A DNA stretch of 64,000 nt from Stigonema ocellatum SAG 48.90 = DSM 106950 (GCA_016903675.1 JADQBA010000035.1:3349-67348), one strand, 5' to 3'. Shown: positions 40,968 to 49,174, counted from the stretch's first letter. The notes: generated by a model not told the origin, from the sequence alone. Numbers and translations: made by a program.

Positions 40968-41009
40968 ATTATGAATTATGAATTATGAATTATGAAACTT
41001 TTTATCCCT

Positions 41010-41066
41010 CCCCCCTCCCCCCTCCCCCCCTCCCCACTCCCCACTCCCCACTCCCCACTCCCCACT
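41010..41066. repeat. CCCCTCC / CCCCACT array
   Basis: CCCTCCCCCCTCCCC units followed by five CCCCACT heptamers just before the SDR gene at 41071. The array ends five bases before the start codon, so it occupies the ribosome-binding region. Confidence 0.85.
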
Positions 41067-41070
41067 TTTT

Positions 41071-41895
41071 ATGAACGTTGCTATTATTGGTTGTGGTTAT
41101 GTTGGTTATGAAGTGGCTCAGTACTGGCAGCAAAAGAAGTGTTTTGTTGTCACAGCCACCACCACTACTCCTGAACGTGTTCCCGCACTGCAAGCTGTAG
41201 CACAAAGAGTAGCTGTAGTACAAGGCAATGACTCTGAAGGGCTAAAATCAGTCTTGAAAAATCAAGATGCTGTACTGTTGAGTGTTGGTGCCAAAGGCGC
41301 TAACGCCTATGAACAAGCCTATCTGCACACTGCTCAAACTTTAGTTTCTGTCTTACGGCAGATTCCTAGTGTGCAACAACTGATATATACAGGAACTTAT
41401 TCTGTTTACGGCGACAGAAACGGGGCTTGGGTGGATGAAGAATCACTAGTTGCACCTGACAACCCAAATGCCCAAATTCTCAGTAAGACTGAGCAAGTTT
41501 TACTGTCGGCTAACAGTGATAACCTCCGTGTTTGTATCCTGCGATTGGGAGGAATTTACGGTCCTGGACGGGAACTGGTAAAGATATTCGGTCGATATGC
41601 AGGAGCCACCCGACCCGGTAATGGTGAGGATACAACGAATTGGATTCACCTTGATGATATTGTGAGTGCTATAGAGTTTGCCCGTCATCACAGACTACAA
41701 GGCATTTATAACTTAGTTGATGATGCACATCTGACAAGTCGAGAGTTGCTTGACCAGATTTTTGAAAAAAACAATTTGCCCAAGGTGACATGGGATTATA
41801 CCCAGAAAAGTACCCGCCCCTATAATGCCAGGGTGTCAAATCAAAAGATAAAAGATGCAGGCTACAAGTTGATTCATCCACAAATGATTTTTTAA
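41071..41895 (+). CDS. NAD-dependent epimerase/dehydratase-like SDR
   Basis: An extended/atypical SDR of 274 residues, YeeZ-like. The cofactor loop is VAIIGCGYVGYEVAQYW. YTGTYSVYGDRNGAWVDEE carries the Ser/Thr-Tyr region, and RLGGIYGPGRELVKIF and NWIHLDDIVSAIEFA are typical of nucleotide-sugar epimerase relatives. The YxxxK Lys is not obvious, so catalytic activity is uncertain. The start ATG 41071 lies right after a CCCCACT array, with no clear Shine-Dalgarno. Four bases separate its stop from the hydrolase gene, so the two are co-transcribed. Confidence 0.8.
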   Translation: MNVAIIGCGYVGYEVAQYWQQKKCFVVTATTTTPERVPALQAVAQRVAVVQGNDSEGLKSVLKNQDAVLLSVGAKGANAYEQAYLHTAQTLVSVLRQIPSVQQLIYTGTYSVYGDRNGAWVDEESLVAPDNPNAQILSKTEQVLLSANSDNLRVCILRLGGIYGPGRELVKIFGRYAGATRPGNGEDTTNWIHLDDIVSAIEFARHHRLQGIYNLVDDAHLTSRELLDQIFEKNNLPKVTWDYTQKSTRPYNARVSNQKIKDAGYKLIHPQMIF

Positions 41896-41899
41896 AAGA

Positions 41900-42802
41900 A
41901 TGAGAATTGAAAATAAAACAGCATCTCCCACCCAGTTTTACACTTGGAACAGTTACCGCTGCGCCTACGAAATTCATAACCCAACCAATTCAACCCCTGA
42001 AGGTATTCCCCTGCTGTTAATTCATCCCATTGGTGTTGGGTTATCGCGGCAATTTTGGCAACGATTTTGCCACGAATGGTATAACCAAGGTCGCCGTAAT
42101 CCCATCTACAATCCAGATTTACTGGGATGTGGCGAGAGTGAAATGCCTCATGTGGCTTACACTCCTGGCGATTGGGCAGAACAATTGCAACACTTTTTAC
42201 AAACAGTGGTGCAAAAACCAGTTACTGTAGTGGTTCAAGGTGCTTTATTGCCCGTTGCTATAGAATTAGTTCAAAAACAACCAAATTTAATTGCGGAACT
42301 TGTACTAGCTGGTCCTCCACCTTGGATTCTGATGACGAAAAAAACACCAGAATCCCAGCAAAAACTCATATGGAATCTTTTAGATTCGCCTTTTGGTAAT
42401 GTTTTTTATCGCTATGCGAGGCGAGAGAAGTTTTTGCGTGATTTCTCTACTCGTCAATTGTTTGACTCAGGCGATGCAGTTGATGCTGAATGGTTAAATA
42501 CTTTGCGTGCAGGGGCAGAAAATACCTCCAGCCGCTACGCAGTTTTTGCTTTTTTAGCAGGCTTTTGGCGAAAGGATTATAGTGGTGCGATCGCCTCTAT
42601 TAAACAACCAACACTGGTGGTTGTGGGCGAAACAGCATCGAGTATTAGTCAATTAGGTAAGCAAGAAACACCAGATGAACGCTTAGCCGATTACCTTGCT
42701 TATTTACCTCAAGGTCGCGGAATCAAAATTCCCGGTCGGAATGTTTTACCTTATGAATCTACTGCTGAGTTTGTTAAAGCTCTTTTCGTCGCTCAGCGAT
42801 AA
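41900..42802 (+). CDS. Alpha/beta hydrolase
   Basis: A 300-residue alpha/beta-fold protein. LLLIHPIGVGLSRQFWQRF gives the oxyanion-hole strand, and NPDLLGCGESEMP the following loop. The nucleophile elbow reads VVQGALLPVAIEL, with Gly-Ala in place of the usual G-x-S-x-G Ser, so the catalytic Ser seems to be lost. It therefore may be a non-catalytic or differently acting member. It sits in a two-gene operon behind the SDR. Similar proteins are widespread in cyanobacteria without a known substrate. Confidence 0.8.
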   Translation: MRIENKTASPTQFYTWNSYRCAYEIHNPTNSTPEGIPLLLIHPIGVGLSRQFWQRFCHEWYNQGRRNPIYNPDLLGCGESEMPHVAYTPGDWAEQLQHFLQTVVQKPVTVVVQGALLPVAIELVQKQPNLIAELVLAGPPPWILMTKKTPESQQKLIWNLLDSPFGNVFYRYARREKFLRDFSTRQLFDSGDAVDAEWLNTLRAGAENTSSRYAVFAFLAGFWRKDYSGAIASIKQPTLVVVGETASSISQLGKQETPDERLADYLAYLPQGRGIKIPGRNVLPYESTAEFVKALFVAQR

Positions 42803-42825
42803 ATGACATTGTACGATTTTATAGC

Positions 42826-43815
42826 TTATTTCGAGAGGTTTGGTTCGACAATTGCTGGCCAGTTGTCAAAATTGCGCCTGACCCAATCCATGCCAACTTC
42901 GTTGTTTAGCTTAATTTTTTGGGACGTATTCGGGTAAATCTTGTGCAAGATATCGGTATCTTGCTCTACTATAACTTTGGCAAAGTTGAGAATATTCTGC
43001 CCTAGAGGTTTAAAGAGAGGGTTTTTAAATATCCCATACATGAGTACATAGGTACGTGTACGAGTTTTGGACTCTGGGACAAACAAGTGGATCTGAGCCA
43101 CTTTGCCCAGTCCTGTTGTCCCATGAAATATTACTAAGGATGGAAAGTGATTTTCTAGATGAGCCTTAAGAACTTTTGGTAGCAGTAACAAATTGGGATT
43201 GCTGATTTTTTCAGCCCAAGTGGTGGGTGATGTGAGATTATCGTAGAAGGCGTGGGAGTGATGCCCATTGTCAATAAACTTCTCAAAGCGCACTTCCTGA
43301 ATTTTAAATAAAGGTCGATGGGTGCCGTTTTGGTGATTGTAATCGTGCATGTTCAGCAGCATACTTAGCAAATCGGTTTCCACGCTGGTATCACCTGTAT
43401 GACCGACAAACTCATATTCAGAGGCAATTTCATTGAGGACATTGGGAATCGGCATTTTAGGTTCACAGCCGCCATAGGTCCAAATGAAATCACCTTGAAG
43501 GATCAGTTCTAGCGGCTCCAGTTGTGGTAAGGTTTTTTTCTTAGATCCTGGCAAAATCGTACATCCTTGACCATCAAATTCAAGTGCATGAAAAGGACAG
43601 AAGACTACACTCGTGTTATCTTCACGCTCTTGACACCAACCTTCAGATAACATAGCTCCCATATGAGGACAGGCATTGGGTAGGGCATTCACTTTGCCTG
43701 TTTTATCTTTCCAAAGCACATAATCTGTATTGTAAAGGGAGAATTTTTTGGGCTTATTGACGAACAACATAGACTTGTGTGCCAATAACCAAGGCGCACC
43801 AGCAAGCATAGACAT
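42826..43815 (-). CDS. Rieske non-heme iron oxygenase
   Basis: An oxygenase alpha-subunit-like protein of 329 residues. The Rieske 2Fe-2S motifs are CPHMGAMLSEGWC and CPFHALEFDG. The mononuclear iron motif D-x2-H-x4-H is complete in MHDYNHQNGTH near residue 165. Such enzymes hydroxylate or demethylate aromatic or other substrates, with a separate reductase; none is adjacent. The substrate is unknown. It is divergently transcribed from a TetR-family regulator, which probably controls it. Confidence 0.88.
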   Translation of the reverse strand: MSMLAGAPWLLAHKSMLFVNKPKKFSLYNTDYVLWKDKTGKVNALPNACPHMGAMLSEGWCQEREDNTSVVFCPFHALEFDGQGCTILPGSKKKTLPQLEPLELILQGDFIWTYGGCEPKMPIPNVLNEIASEYEFVGHTGDTSVETDLLSMLLNMHDYNHQNGTHRPLFKIQEVRFEKFIDNGHHSHAFYDNLTSPTTWAEKISNPNLLLLPKVLKAHLENHFPSLVIFHGTTGLGKVAQIHLFVPESKTRTRTYVLMYGIFKNPLFKPLGQNILNFAKVIVEQDTDILHKIYPNTSQKIKLNNEVGMDWVRRNFDNWPAIVEPNLSK

Positions 43816-44030
43816 GGATATGACTCTCCTGATTTTCCTAATCTTTTAAATGCCTACTGGGTCAACTCAAGCAGGCTCAAGTGCCATAGTAAAATAAAAC
43901 ATGACTTTTTAGTCGCGTTTTTCAAAAAATATGAGGCAAAATTCATATTTCTTAACTCCTAACTCCTAACTCCCCACTCCCCACTCCCCACTCCCCACTC
44001 CCCACTCCCTCCACTCGTAGCTAGAATCAC
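43816..44030. promoter_or_regulatory. Divergent promoter region between the Rieske and TetR genes
   Basis: A 215-base spacer that should contain the TetR operator. It contains AAATATGAGG...CATATTTCTT (about 43927-43952) and then AACTCCT and six CCCCACT heptamers (43960-44011). No clean palindromic operator stands out. The heptamer array lies just upstream of the TetR start. Confidence 0.4.
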
Positions 44031-44810
44031 ATGAACTTATCAATCAAGAAAAACCCACGTATGCGCCGTCAGCCTCAGCAAAAGCGCAGTCAAAGGCGAG
44101 TGGAGAGAATTCTAGATGCAGCGGCTGAGGTATTTGATGAGGTGGGTTACGAAGCAGCAACAACCCATGCGATCGCGGCTCGTGCTGACACAGCCATAGG
44201 TTCACTTTATCAGTTTTTTCCCGACAAATTGGCGATTTTCCACGCTTTGGAATTGCGTCACATCGAGCGAGTACGCATGGTATGGGCAAAGCTGAGTCAG
44301 CCAGAAATCATTCAACTTCCTTTTGAGGCATTTATCCAAACTTTGGTGGCGACATTTAAGAAACTTTTTGAGCAGCCCACTAGTCGGATTGTGTTTGTGC
44401 AATACTTTACCTCTGCGGCAATATTCCAAAGCATTGATGAGAGTTTTACTCAGGAAGCTATAGATTTTACGGCAAAACTTCTGCGAGAGTACAATCCAGC
44501 CTTGTGTCCTGAACAGTCTCACCTGCTGGCGAAAGTCTGCACTCACGCCTATAATACTTTGCTACTCCTGGCACTACGCAGTGATGAAACTCATTGCCAA
44601 CAAATTTTTGCCCAAATTGAGGCGCTCCTCCTTGCATACTTACGTCCCCATGTAGGGGATGAAGTGTTGCATAAGGTAATGAAAGTAATGAAATGTCCCC
44701 ACTGTCATTCCCAGCGCCTCTCAAAAAATGGTCATCGTCATGGCAAGCAGCGTTATCTTTGTAAAGACTGTGGCAAGCAATTTCCTTTGGAAAAAATTTT
44801 TGTTGGATAA
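44031..44810 (+). CDS. TetR-family regulator fused to a transposase-type zinc ribbon
   Basis: A 259-residue DNA-binding regulator. Residues 17-63 form the TetR HTH (RILDAAAEVFDEVGYEAATT through AIGSLYQFFPDKLAIF). A helical ligand domain fills the centre. From about residue 220 a second unit begins, MKCPHCHSQRLSKNGHRHG followed by RYLCKDCGKQF, with CPxC and CxxC pairs. It matches the zinc ribbon at the N-terminus of IS1-type InsA proteins. This addition is not part of ordinary TetR proteins and suggests fusion with a transposase fragment, or a genuine two-domain regulator. It lies divergent to the Rieske gene. Confidence 0.85.
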   Translation: MNLSIKKNPRMRRQPQQKRSQRRVERILDAAAEVFDEVGYEAATTHAIAARADTAIGSLYQFFPDKLAIFHALELRHIERVRMVWAKLSQPEIIQLPFEAFIQTLVATFKKLFEQPTSRIVFVQYFTSAAIFQSIDESFTQEAIDFTAKLLREYNPALCPEQSHLLAKVCTHAYNTLLLLALRSDETHCQQIFAQIEALLLAYLRPHVGDEVLHKVMKVMKCPHCHSQRLSKNGHRHGKQRYLCKDCGKQFPLEKIFVG

Positions 44811-45027
44811 CTATGAAACTAAGCTGTTTCACATTTAACTCGCATCTTTAATTGTATAGACCGTTGACTGTCAACCGTCAACGACCCTTATAAGTAGGGT
44901 GGGCACTGCCCACCATGTCTGGATTTTGGTGGGCAGTGCCCACCCTACTTGTGTTTCAAAAATCAAATAGCAATCCTATAGTATGAAACTATTACGATCA
45001 TTCTTTAGTTGAGCGAGAGGTGAAGCT
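44811..45027. other. Spacer with a perfect 24-base inverted repeat
   Basis: AAGTAGGGTGGGCACTGCCC is the start of a 24-base arm (44892-44915), with its perfect reverse complement at 44927-44950 and an 11-base loop. GTTGACTGTCAACCGTCAAC (about 44861-44881) is another short palindrome. CAAATAGCAATCCTATAG at about 44964-44981 is an isolated end of the TATAGCAATCC element family. The long hairpin may terminate transcription of the TetR gene. Confidence 0.7.
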
Positions 45028-45792
45028 ATGGGTAATCCATTCCCCGGAATGAATCCGTATTTGCAACAACCACAACTGTGGCATCAGGTACACAATCGCT
45101 TAATTGTGGCAATTGCTGATGAGCTAACCCTGCAAATAGCTCCTAGATACTTAGTTGCAATTGAAGAGCGAGTTTATACCAGCGTTTCAGATGCTTTACT
45201 AGTGGGAATTGCGGATGTAGCTATTTCCCGTCGGAATGACCCAACTCGAACTACGATAACAGCACCTAGGCTTGCTGAACCTACTAAGGTATGTGTACCC
45301 ATGCCTGAAGAAGTGACTGAACGATTTCTCGAAGTGCGCTCAACACAAACAGGGGCAGTCATTTCAGTGATAGAGGTACTTTCGCCCAAAAATAAGCGAT
45401 CTAAAGAAGGTAGAGAGGCTTATGAGAGCAAGCGACAAAAAATTTTAGGATCAAGAACCAGCCTGATAGAAATTGATTTGCTAAGAGGAGGGGAGCCAAT
45501 GCCTGTCTTAGGAGAAATCGGCAAAGGCTACTGCATCTTAGTCAACCGAGGCTATCGTAGACCAGAAGCAGACTTGTATACCTTTGGGCTAAAAGACCCG
45601 ATTCCTGCTTTTTCAGTACCCCTGAATCAAGGAGAACCTGAGCCAATAGTGGATTTACAGAAGTTGTTGAACGAGGTATACGAACGCGCAAGGTTTGATT
45701 TGGCAATAGATTACTCACAACCTGTTCAACTTTCTTTGTCCCCACAAGAGAAAGCTTGGGTAACAGAAATTCTTGGTAGGGAAGAAGGTTGA
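45028..45792 (+). CDS. DUF4058 family protein
   Basis: A 254-residue protein of the DUF4058 family, frequent in cyanobacteria and of unknown function. It has the family opening MGNPFPGMNPYLQQPQLWHQVHN, the central FLEVRSTQTGAVISVIEVLSPKNK and the YESKRQKIL segment. The E-V-LSPKNK words resemble restriction-endonuclease-like active sites (E..EVLSPxNK), and a nuclease-like fold has been proposed for such proteins; I infer this only from pattern. The Shine-Dalgarno GAGAGGTGAAG precedes ATG 45028. Confidence 0.83.
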   Translation: MGNPFPGMNPYLQQPQLWHQVHNRLIVAIADELTLQIAPRYLVAIEERVYTSVSDALLVGIADVAISRRNDPTRTTITAPRLAEPTKVCVPMPEEVTERFLEVRSTQTGAVISVIEVLSPKNKRSKEGREAYESKRQKILGSRTSLIEIDLLRGGEPMPVLGEIGKGYCILVNRGYRRPEADLYTFGLKDPIPAFSVPLNQGEPEPIVDLQKLLNEVYERARFDLAIDYSQPVQLSLSPQEKAWVTEILGREEG

Positions 45793-45916
45793 CAAAACTT
45801 CACATACGAGTATCTGTGCGGTTATGTCCTAAGTGTATTGCATCATTTTTTCCTCCACAAGCCTTTAATAGACGTGAATTTTGTCTATAATGTCTATATA
45901 ATATGGACAAAAACTC

Positions 45917-46207
45917 ATGAATTGGCGAATTGCACAAGCAAAACAAAAATTCTCAGAATTAATTAGTGCTGCTTGTAAAGAACCTCAACTGATTTACAAC
46001 CGAGAACAGTTAGTTGCAGCCGTGATTGAGGCAGGAATGTTTCAACAGTTTTTAGCTTGGCAACAGATACAGCAAAAGCCTTCCCTCGCTCAAACATTTA
46101 CTGAATTGCAAAGACTGTGTGCTGAGGAAAACTACAATTTAGACGTTACTTCCCGCCAGAATCGACCAAATCCTTTTGCTGATGATCTAGACGATGTTTC
46201 TTTGTGA
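45917..46207 (+). CDS. Phd/YefM-type antitoxin
   Basis: A 96-residue antitoxin of the Phd/YefM family. WRIAQAKQKFSELISAACKEP and LIYNREQLVAAVIEA form the N-terminal DNA-binding fold. The C-terminal half is charged and probably binds the toxin, ending DDLDDV. The last 14 bases overlap the toxin gene. In this family the pair represses its own promoter; the AT-rich region just upstream (TAATGTCTATATAATATGG, 45888-45906) is a likely promoter. It contains TGTCTATA direct repeats that could be operator half sites. Confidence 0.85.
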   Translation: MNWRIAQAKQKFSELISAACKEPQLIYNREQLVAAVIEAGMFQQFLAWQQIQQKPSLAQTFTELQRLCAEENYNLDVTSRQNRPNPFADDLDDVSL

Positions 46208-46589
46208 TACCAACATTATTAGTGAACTGGCACGTCCAGAACCTAATGTGGGTGTTGTTACTTGGGCTACCGGAGTTTCCCAAATGGCATTGAGTGTTAT
46301 CACCTTAGAGGAAATTTTCTACGGACTAGCTGCGAAACCAAGTCCCAGAATTCAATCATGGTTTGACTTATTTTTTAATTCCCAATGTATTATTTTTCCC
46401 ATCAATGAAGCTGTAGCTAAACGGGCTGGTGAATTGCGGGGAATACTGAGAACTCAAGGCAAGTCTCGTACTCAAGCAGATATGCTGATTGCGGCAACTG
46501 CCCAAATCCATCAACTAACCTTGGTAACGCGTAATACCCGCGATTTTGAGGGATGTGGTATTCCGCTACTCAATCCTTTTAGAGATTAA
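46194..46589 (+). CDS. PIN-domain RNase toxin (VapC-like)
   Basis: A 131-residue PIN nuclease. The four acidic residues are in place: MFLCDTNIISELAR (Asp), SVITLEEIFYGL (Glu), RTQADMLIAATA (Asp) and LVTRNTRDFEG (Asp). This makes it a complete metal-dependent RNase, unlike the broken copy at 27448. The family usually cuts tRNA or rRNA when freed from its antitoxin. It is translationally coupled to the antitoxin gene upstream by the 14-base overlap. Confidence 0.9.
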   Translation: MFLCDTNIISELARPEPNVGVVTWATGVSQMALSVITLEEIFYGLAAKPSPRIQSWFDLFFNSQCIIFPINEAVAKRAGELRGILRTQGKSRTQADMLIAATAQIHQLTLVTRNTRDFEGCGIPLLNPFRD

Positions 46590-46647
46590 CCACCATCCAC
46601 GCGCCAAGTGACTCGTTCTTGAGGATGTCCATGAACCGAGTTCACAG

Positions 46648-46709
46648 CACTGTCAGGAAAATTTCTCTTTCCCATGCCCCAATCCCCACACCTTATTTTC
46701 CTGACAGTG
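46648..46709. repeat. 15-base perfect inverted repeat
   Basis: CACTGTCAGGAAAAT (46648-46662) and ATTTTCCTGACAGTG (46695-46709) enclose 32 bases. It lies between the toxin gene and avtA, and may be a MITE relic or a terminator without a T run. Confidence 0.75.
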
Positions 46710-46842
46710 TTAGTGTACGATCATAACAATCTCTAGTTAGAGTGGTAAAAAATGGTAGTAGTCTTTTTGGCAATAACCATCTGCCAGCAGCAACCACTAA
46801 ACAACTTGTCCACTACTCGAGCAACGTGTTTTTTAAAAGCCT

Positions 46843-48126
46843 ATGAACCCTGCCCTCACTCAAATTGGCGCTCAAATGTCCAACCTGACAGGCGTCAGAG
46901 CTATTATGAAGGACATTATTGAAACATTACGAGCTGGTGCGGGGCAGCATTTTATTAATTTGAGTGCCGGAAATCCGGTGATTTTGCCAGAAGTAGAGCA
47001 GTTGTGGCGCGATTGTACGGCACAACTGTTGGCAAGCTCAGAATATGGTGAGGTCGTTTGTCGCTACGGGTCAAGTCAGGGCTACGCACCATTAATTGAC
47101 GCCATCGCCAAGGATTTTAATCGGCGATATGGGTTGGAACTGAGCGATCGCAACATCCTTATCACCCCAGGCAGTCAAAGCCTCTACTTCTACGCTGCTA
47201 ATTCTTTCGGTGGTTATACCACAAGTGGTGAATTAAAGCAAATTGTTTTGCCCCTCAGTCCTGACTATACAGGTTATGGTGGTGTATGCTTGGTGCAAGA
47301 AGCCTTAATTGCTTACAAACCCAGTCTTGATATCGACGCAGCAGCACACAAGTTCAAGTATCGTCCCGACTTCAGCAATCTGTCGATTACAGAAAACACT
47401 GGTTGCGTCATCTTCTCTCGTCCTTGTAACCCTACAGGCAATGTGCTGACTGATGATGAAGTGAAAAAAATTGCGGCTTTGGCAGCGCCTCTAGATGTGC
47501 CAGTGTTGATTGACTCTGCTTATGGACCTCCCTTCCCAGCCTTGAATTTTACCGAAATGACGCCAATATTTGGCAATAATATCCTGCATTGTATGAGTTT
47601 ATCGAAAGCAGGATTACCAGGAGAACGCATTGGGATTGCCATCGGGGATGAACAGTTGATTCAAGTTCTGGAGTGTTTCCAAACCAATGCCTGTCTCCAT
47701 GCGTCACGTTATGGACAGGCGATCGCAGCTTATGCTATCAACTCAGGTATGCTCGCCGAAATTGCCGAACTTGTGATCCGCCCCTTCTACCAGAATAAGT
47801 TCACGGTTGTGGAAAACACTTTAGATGAAGCTATGCCGAAGGATTTACCTTGGTTACTCCATCGTGGTGAGGGGGCCATCTTTGCTTGGTTATGGTTGCC
47901 AGATCTGCCAATTACCGATTGGGAATTATACCAGCAACTCAAGCAGGTAGGAGTCATTGTTGTGCCCGGTAGTACTTTCTTCCCCGGTTTGCAGCAAGAG
48001 TGGGAACATAAGCAGCAGTGCGTCCGCATTAGCCTCACAGCCAGCGATGAGGAAATTGTGATTGGGATGCAGCGTCTGGCAAAAGTGGTTCAACAGGTTT
48101 ATCAGTGTTCGGTTGTTAGTGCTTAA
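46843..48126 (+). CDS. avtA: Valine-pyruvate aminotransferase
   Basis: A PLP-dependent fold-type I aminotransferase of 427 residues, expected to convert 2-oxoisovalerate and alanine to valine and pyruvate. It aligns well, from memory, with E. coli AvtA: SAGNPVILPEVEQ, CRYGSSQGY, ITPGSQSLYFYAAN, SRPCNPTGNVLTDDE and the PLP-Lys region HCMSLSKAGLPGERIG. The C-terminus GVIVVPGSTFFPGLQQEW and HKQQCVRISL agrees as well. rimM follows on the same strand. Confidence 0.9.
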   Translation: MNPALTQIGAQMSNLTGVRAIMKDIIETLRAGAGQHFINLSAGNPVILPEVEQLWRDCTAQLLASSEYGEVVCRYGSSQGYAPLIDAIAKDFNRRYGLELSDRNILITPGSQSLYFYAANSFGGYTTSGELKQIVLPLSPDYTGYGGVCLVQEALIAYKPSLDIDAAAHKFKYRPDFSNLSITENTGCVIFSRPCNPTGNVLTDDEVKKIAALAAPLDVPVLIDSAYGPPFPALNFTEMTPIFGNNILHCMSLSKAGLPGERIGIAIGDEQLIQVLECFQTNACLHASRYGQAIAAYAINSGMLAEIAELVIRPFYQNKFTVVENTLDEAMPKDLPWLLHRGEGAIFAWLWLPDLPITDWELYQQLKQVGVIVVPGSTFFPGLQQEWEHKQQCVRISLTASDEEIVIGMQRLAKVVQQVYQCSVVSA

Positions 48127-48160
48127 ACGAATCACATAGTTGCAGAGGATACAGAGGGAG

Positions 48161-48856
48161 ATGAGAAACAAAAAGACAACAAGACAAAGTGATGGAAAAA
48201 AACCCAACTCCCCACTCACAAACTCCCCACTCCCCAATCCCCACTCACAAACTCCCCCACTCACAAACTCACAAACTCCCCACTCCCCACTCCCCACTCC
48301 AAAAACCGATGAGTGGCTAGAAGTAGGTACGATTGTTGCACCTCAAGGGTTGCATGGGGAGTTACGTGTGTATCCTGACACGGACTTCCCAGAACGGTTT
48401 GAGGTGCCTGGAAAACGGTGGTTGTTGCGTCCTGGAAAGACGGAACCACAGCCTATAGAATTACTGGCTGGTCGCTATGTAGAGGGCAAAAACTTGTATG
48501 TGATCAAGTTAGCTGGTGTGGAAAATTGCAACCAAGCTGAGGAGTTGCGCGGTTGTAAGGTGATGGTACACCAAACAGATCGCCCCCACCAACTAGGAGA
48601 AGATGAATATCACGTCCCAGATTTGATAGGCATGTTCGTGTTCATGCAGGAATCTGGGGAACTTGTTGGCTGGGTGATAGATGTTATCCCCGCAGGTAAT
48701 GATTTATTAGAAGTACAGCTACATCCAACCCTAGCTGGTGACAAAGGAGAAAAAAAAGTTTTGATTCCGTTTGTGAAAGCGATCGCACCAGTAGTAGATT
48801 TGGAAGCAGGTCGCATTGAAATTACACCCCCACTAGGATTAGTGAACTGCTACTAA
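48161..48856 (+). CDS. rimM: 16S rRNA processing protein RimM with a repeat-encoded N-terminus
   Basis: Ribosome maturation factor that helps process the 30S head and binds S19. The RimM N-domain is EVGTIVAPQGLHGELRVYPD, then VEGKNLYVIKLAG and the EELRGCKV loop. The PRC barrel is DEYHVPDLIGMFVF through VLIPFVKAIAPVVDL. It is 231 residues from ATG 48161 (or 238 from TTG 48140). About 33 residues in front of the conserved domain are encoded by the ACTCCCC repeat at 48203-48301. No start codon lies between that tract and the conserved domain, so the tract seems to be translated. The start remains uncertain. Confidence 0.87.
   Translation: MRNKKTTRQSDGKKPNSPLTNSPLPNPHSQTPPLTNSQTPHSPLPTPKTDEWLEVGTIVAPQGLHGELRVYPDTDFPERFEVPGKRWLLRPGKTEPQPIELLAGRYVEGKNLYVIKLAGVENCNQAEELRGCKVMVHQTDRPHQLGEDEYHVPDLIGMFVFMQESGELVGWVIDVIPAGNDLLEVQLHPTLAGDKGEKKVLIPFVKAIAPVVDLEAGRIEITPPLGLVNCY
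48203..48301 (+). repeat. ACTCCCC/CTCACAAA array inside the rimM frame
   Basis: Thirty-three codons of CCAACTCCCC, CTCACAAACTC and CCCCACTCC units, in frame with RimM, giving Pro-, Ser-, Asn- and Thr-rich residues. The array is the C-rich strand of the heptamer family. Its length is a multiple of three. Confidence 0.8.
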
Positions 48857-49145
48857 ATGTTTTGACAATGATATCACTAAGCTCTACATTGGGCTGGATA
48901 TGATGCCTCTATTTGACATTTAATTACGTCAAGTTATTACACATCTATATTTTATAGCCAGTAATCTTCTTAAAAAAAGTTCAAATATTTTAAGGTATTT
49001 AAATATAGACGTGAATTTGAAACATGGTAATATAATGTAACAAGTAAACCTTGGCGGCAAAAAAATCATGAAATTGAATAATTTCCAATTTGATTTCATA
49101 CCCATCTCGGCATTTACTCAGATCGAGTATGCTTGCGGAAACTGA
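48850..49145 (+). repeat. Tandem duplicated non-coding unit, copy 1
   Basis: Starts in the last codons of rimM (GCTACTAAATGTTTTGA) and runs about 300 bases: TTGACATTTAATTACGTCAA, GTTATTACACATCTATATT, CTTCTTAAAAAAAGTTCAAAT, GAAACATGGTAATATAATGT, GGCGGCAAAAAA and a tiny ORF to 49145. A second copy starts at 49175. The stretch with TGGTAATATAATG (about 49025-49037) looks like an extended -10 promoter. Confidence 0.85.
49068..49145 (+). CDS. Tiny ORF, 25 residues
   Basis: Frame from ATG 49068 to TGA 49143-49145, starting MKLNNFQFDF and ending EYACGN. It follows GGCGG-AAAAAAATC, a weak Shine-Dalgarno, and a promoter-like TGGTAATATAATG about 30 bases upstream. The duplicate copy at 49175-49515 keeps the first residues and the EYACGN-coding stretch, but in different frames. 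Real translation is not shown; the sequence resembles no known peptide family. Confidence 0.3.
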   Translation: MKLNNFQFDFIPISAFTQIEYACGN

Positions 49146-49174
49146 TAGCAGTACCGTAAACACCCGGAACACGC

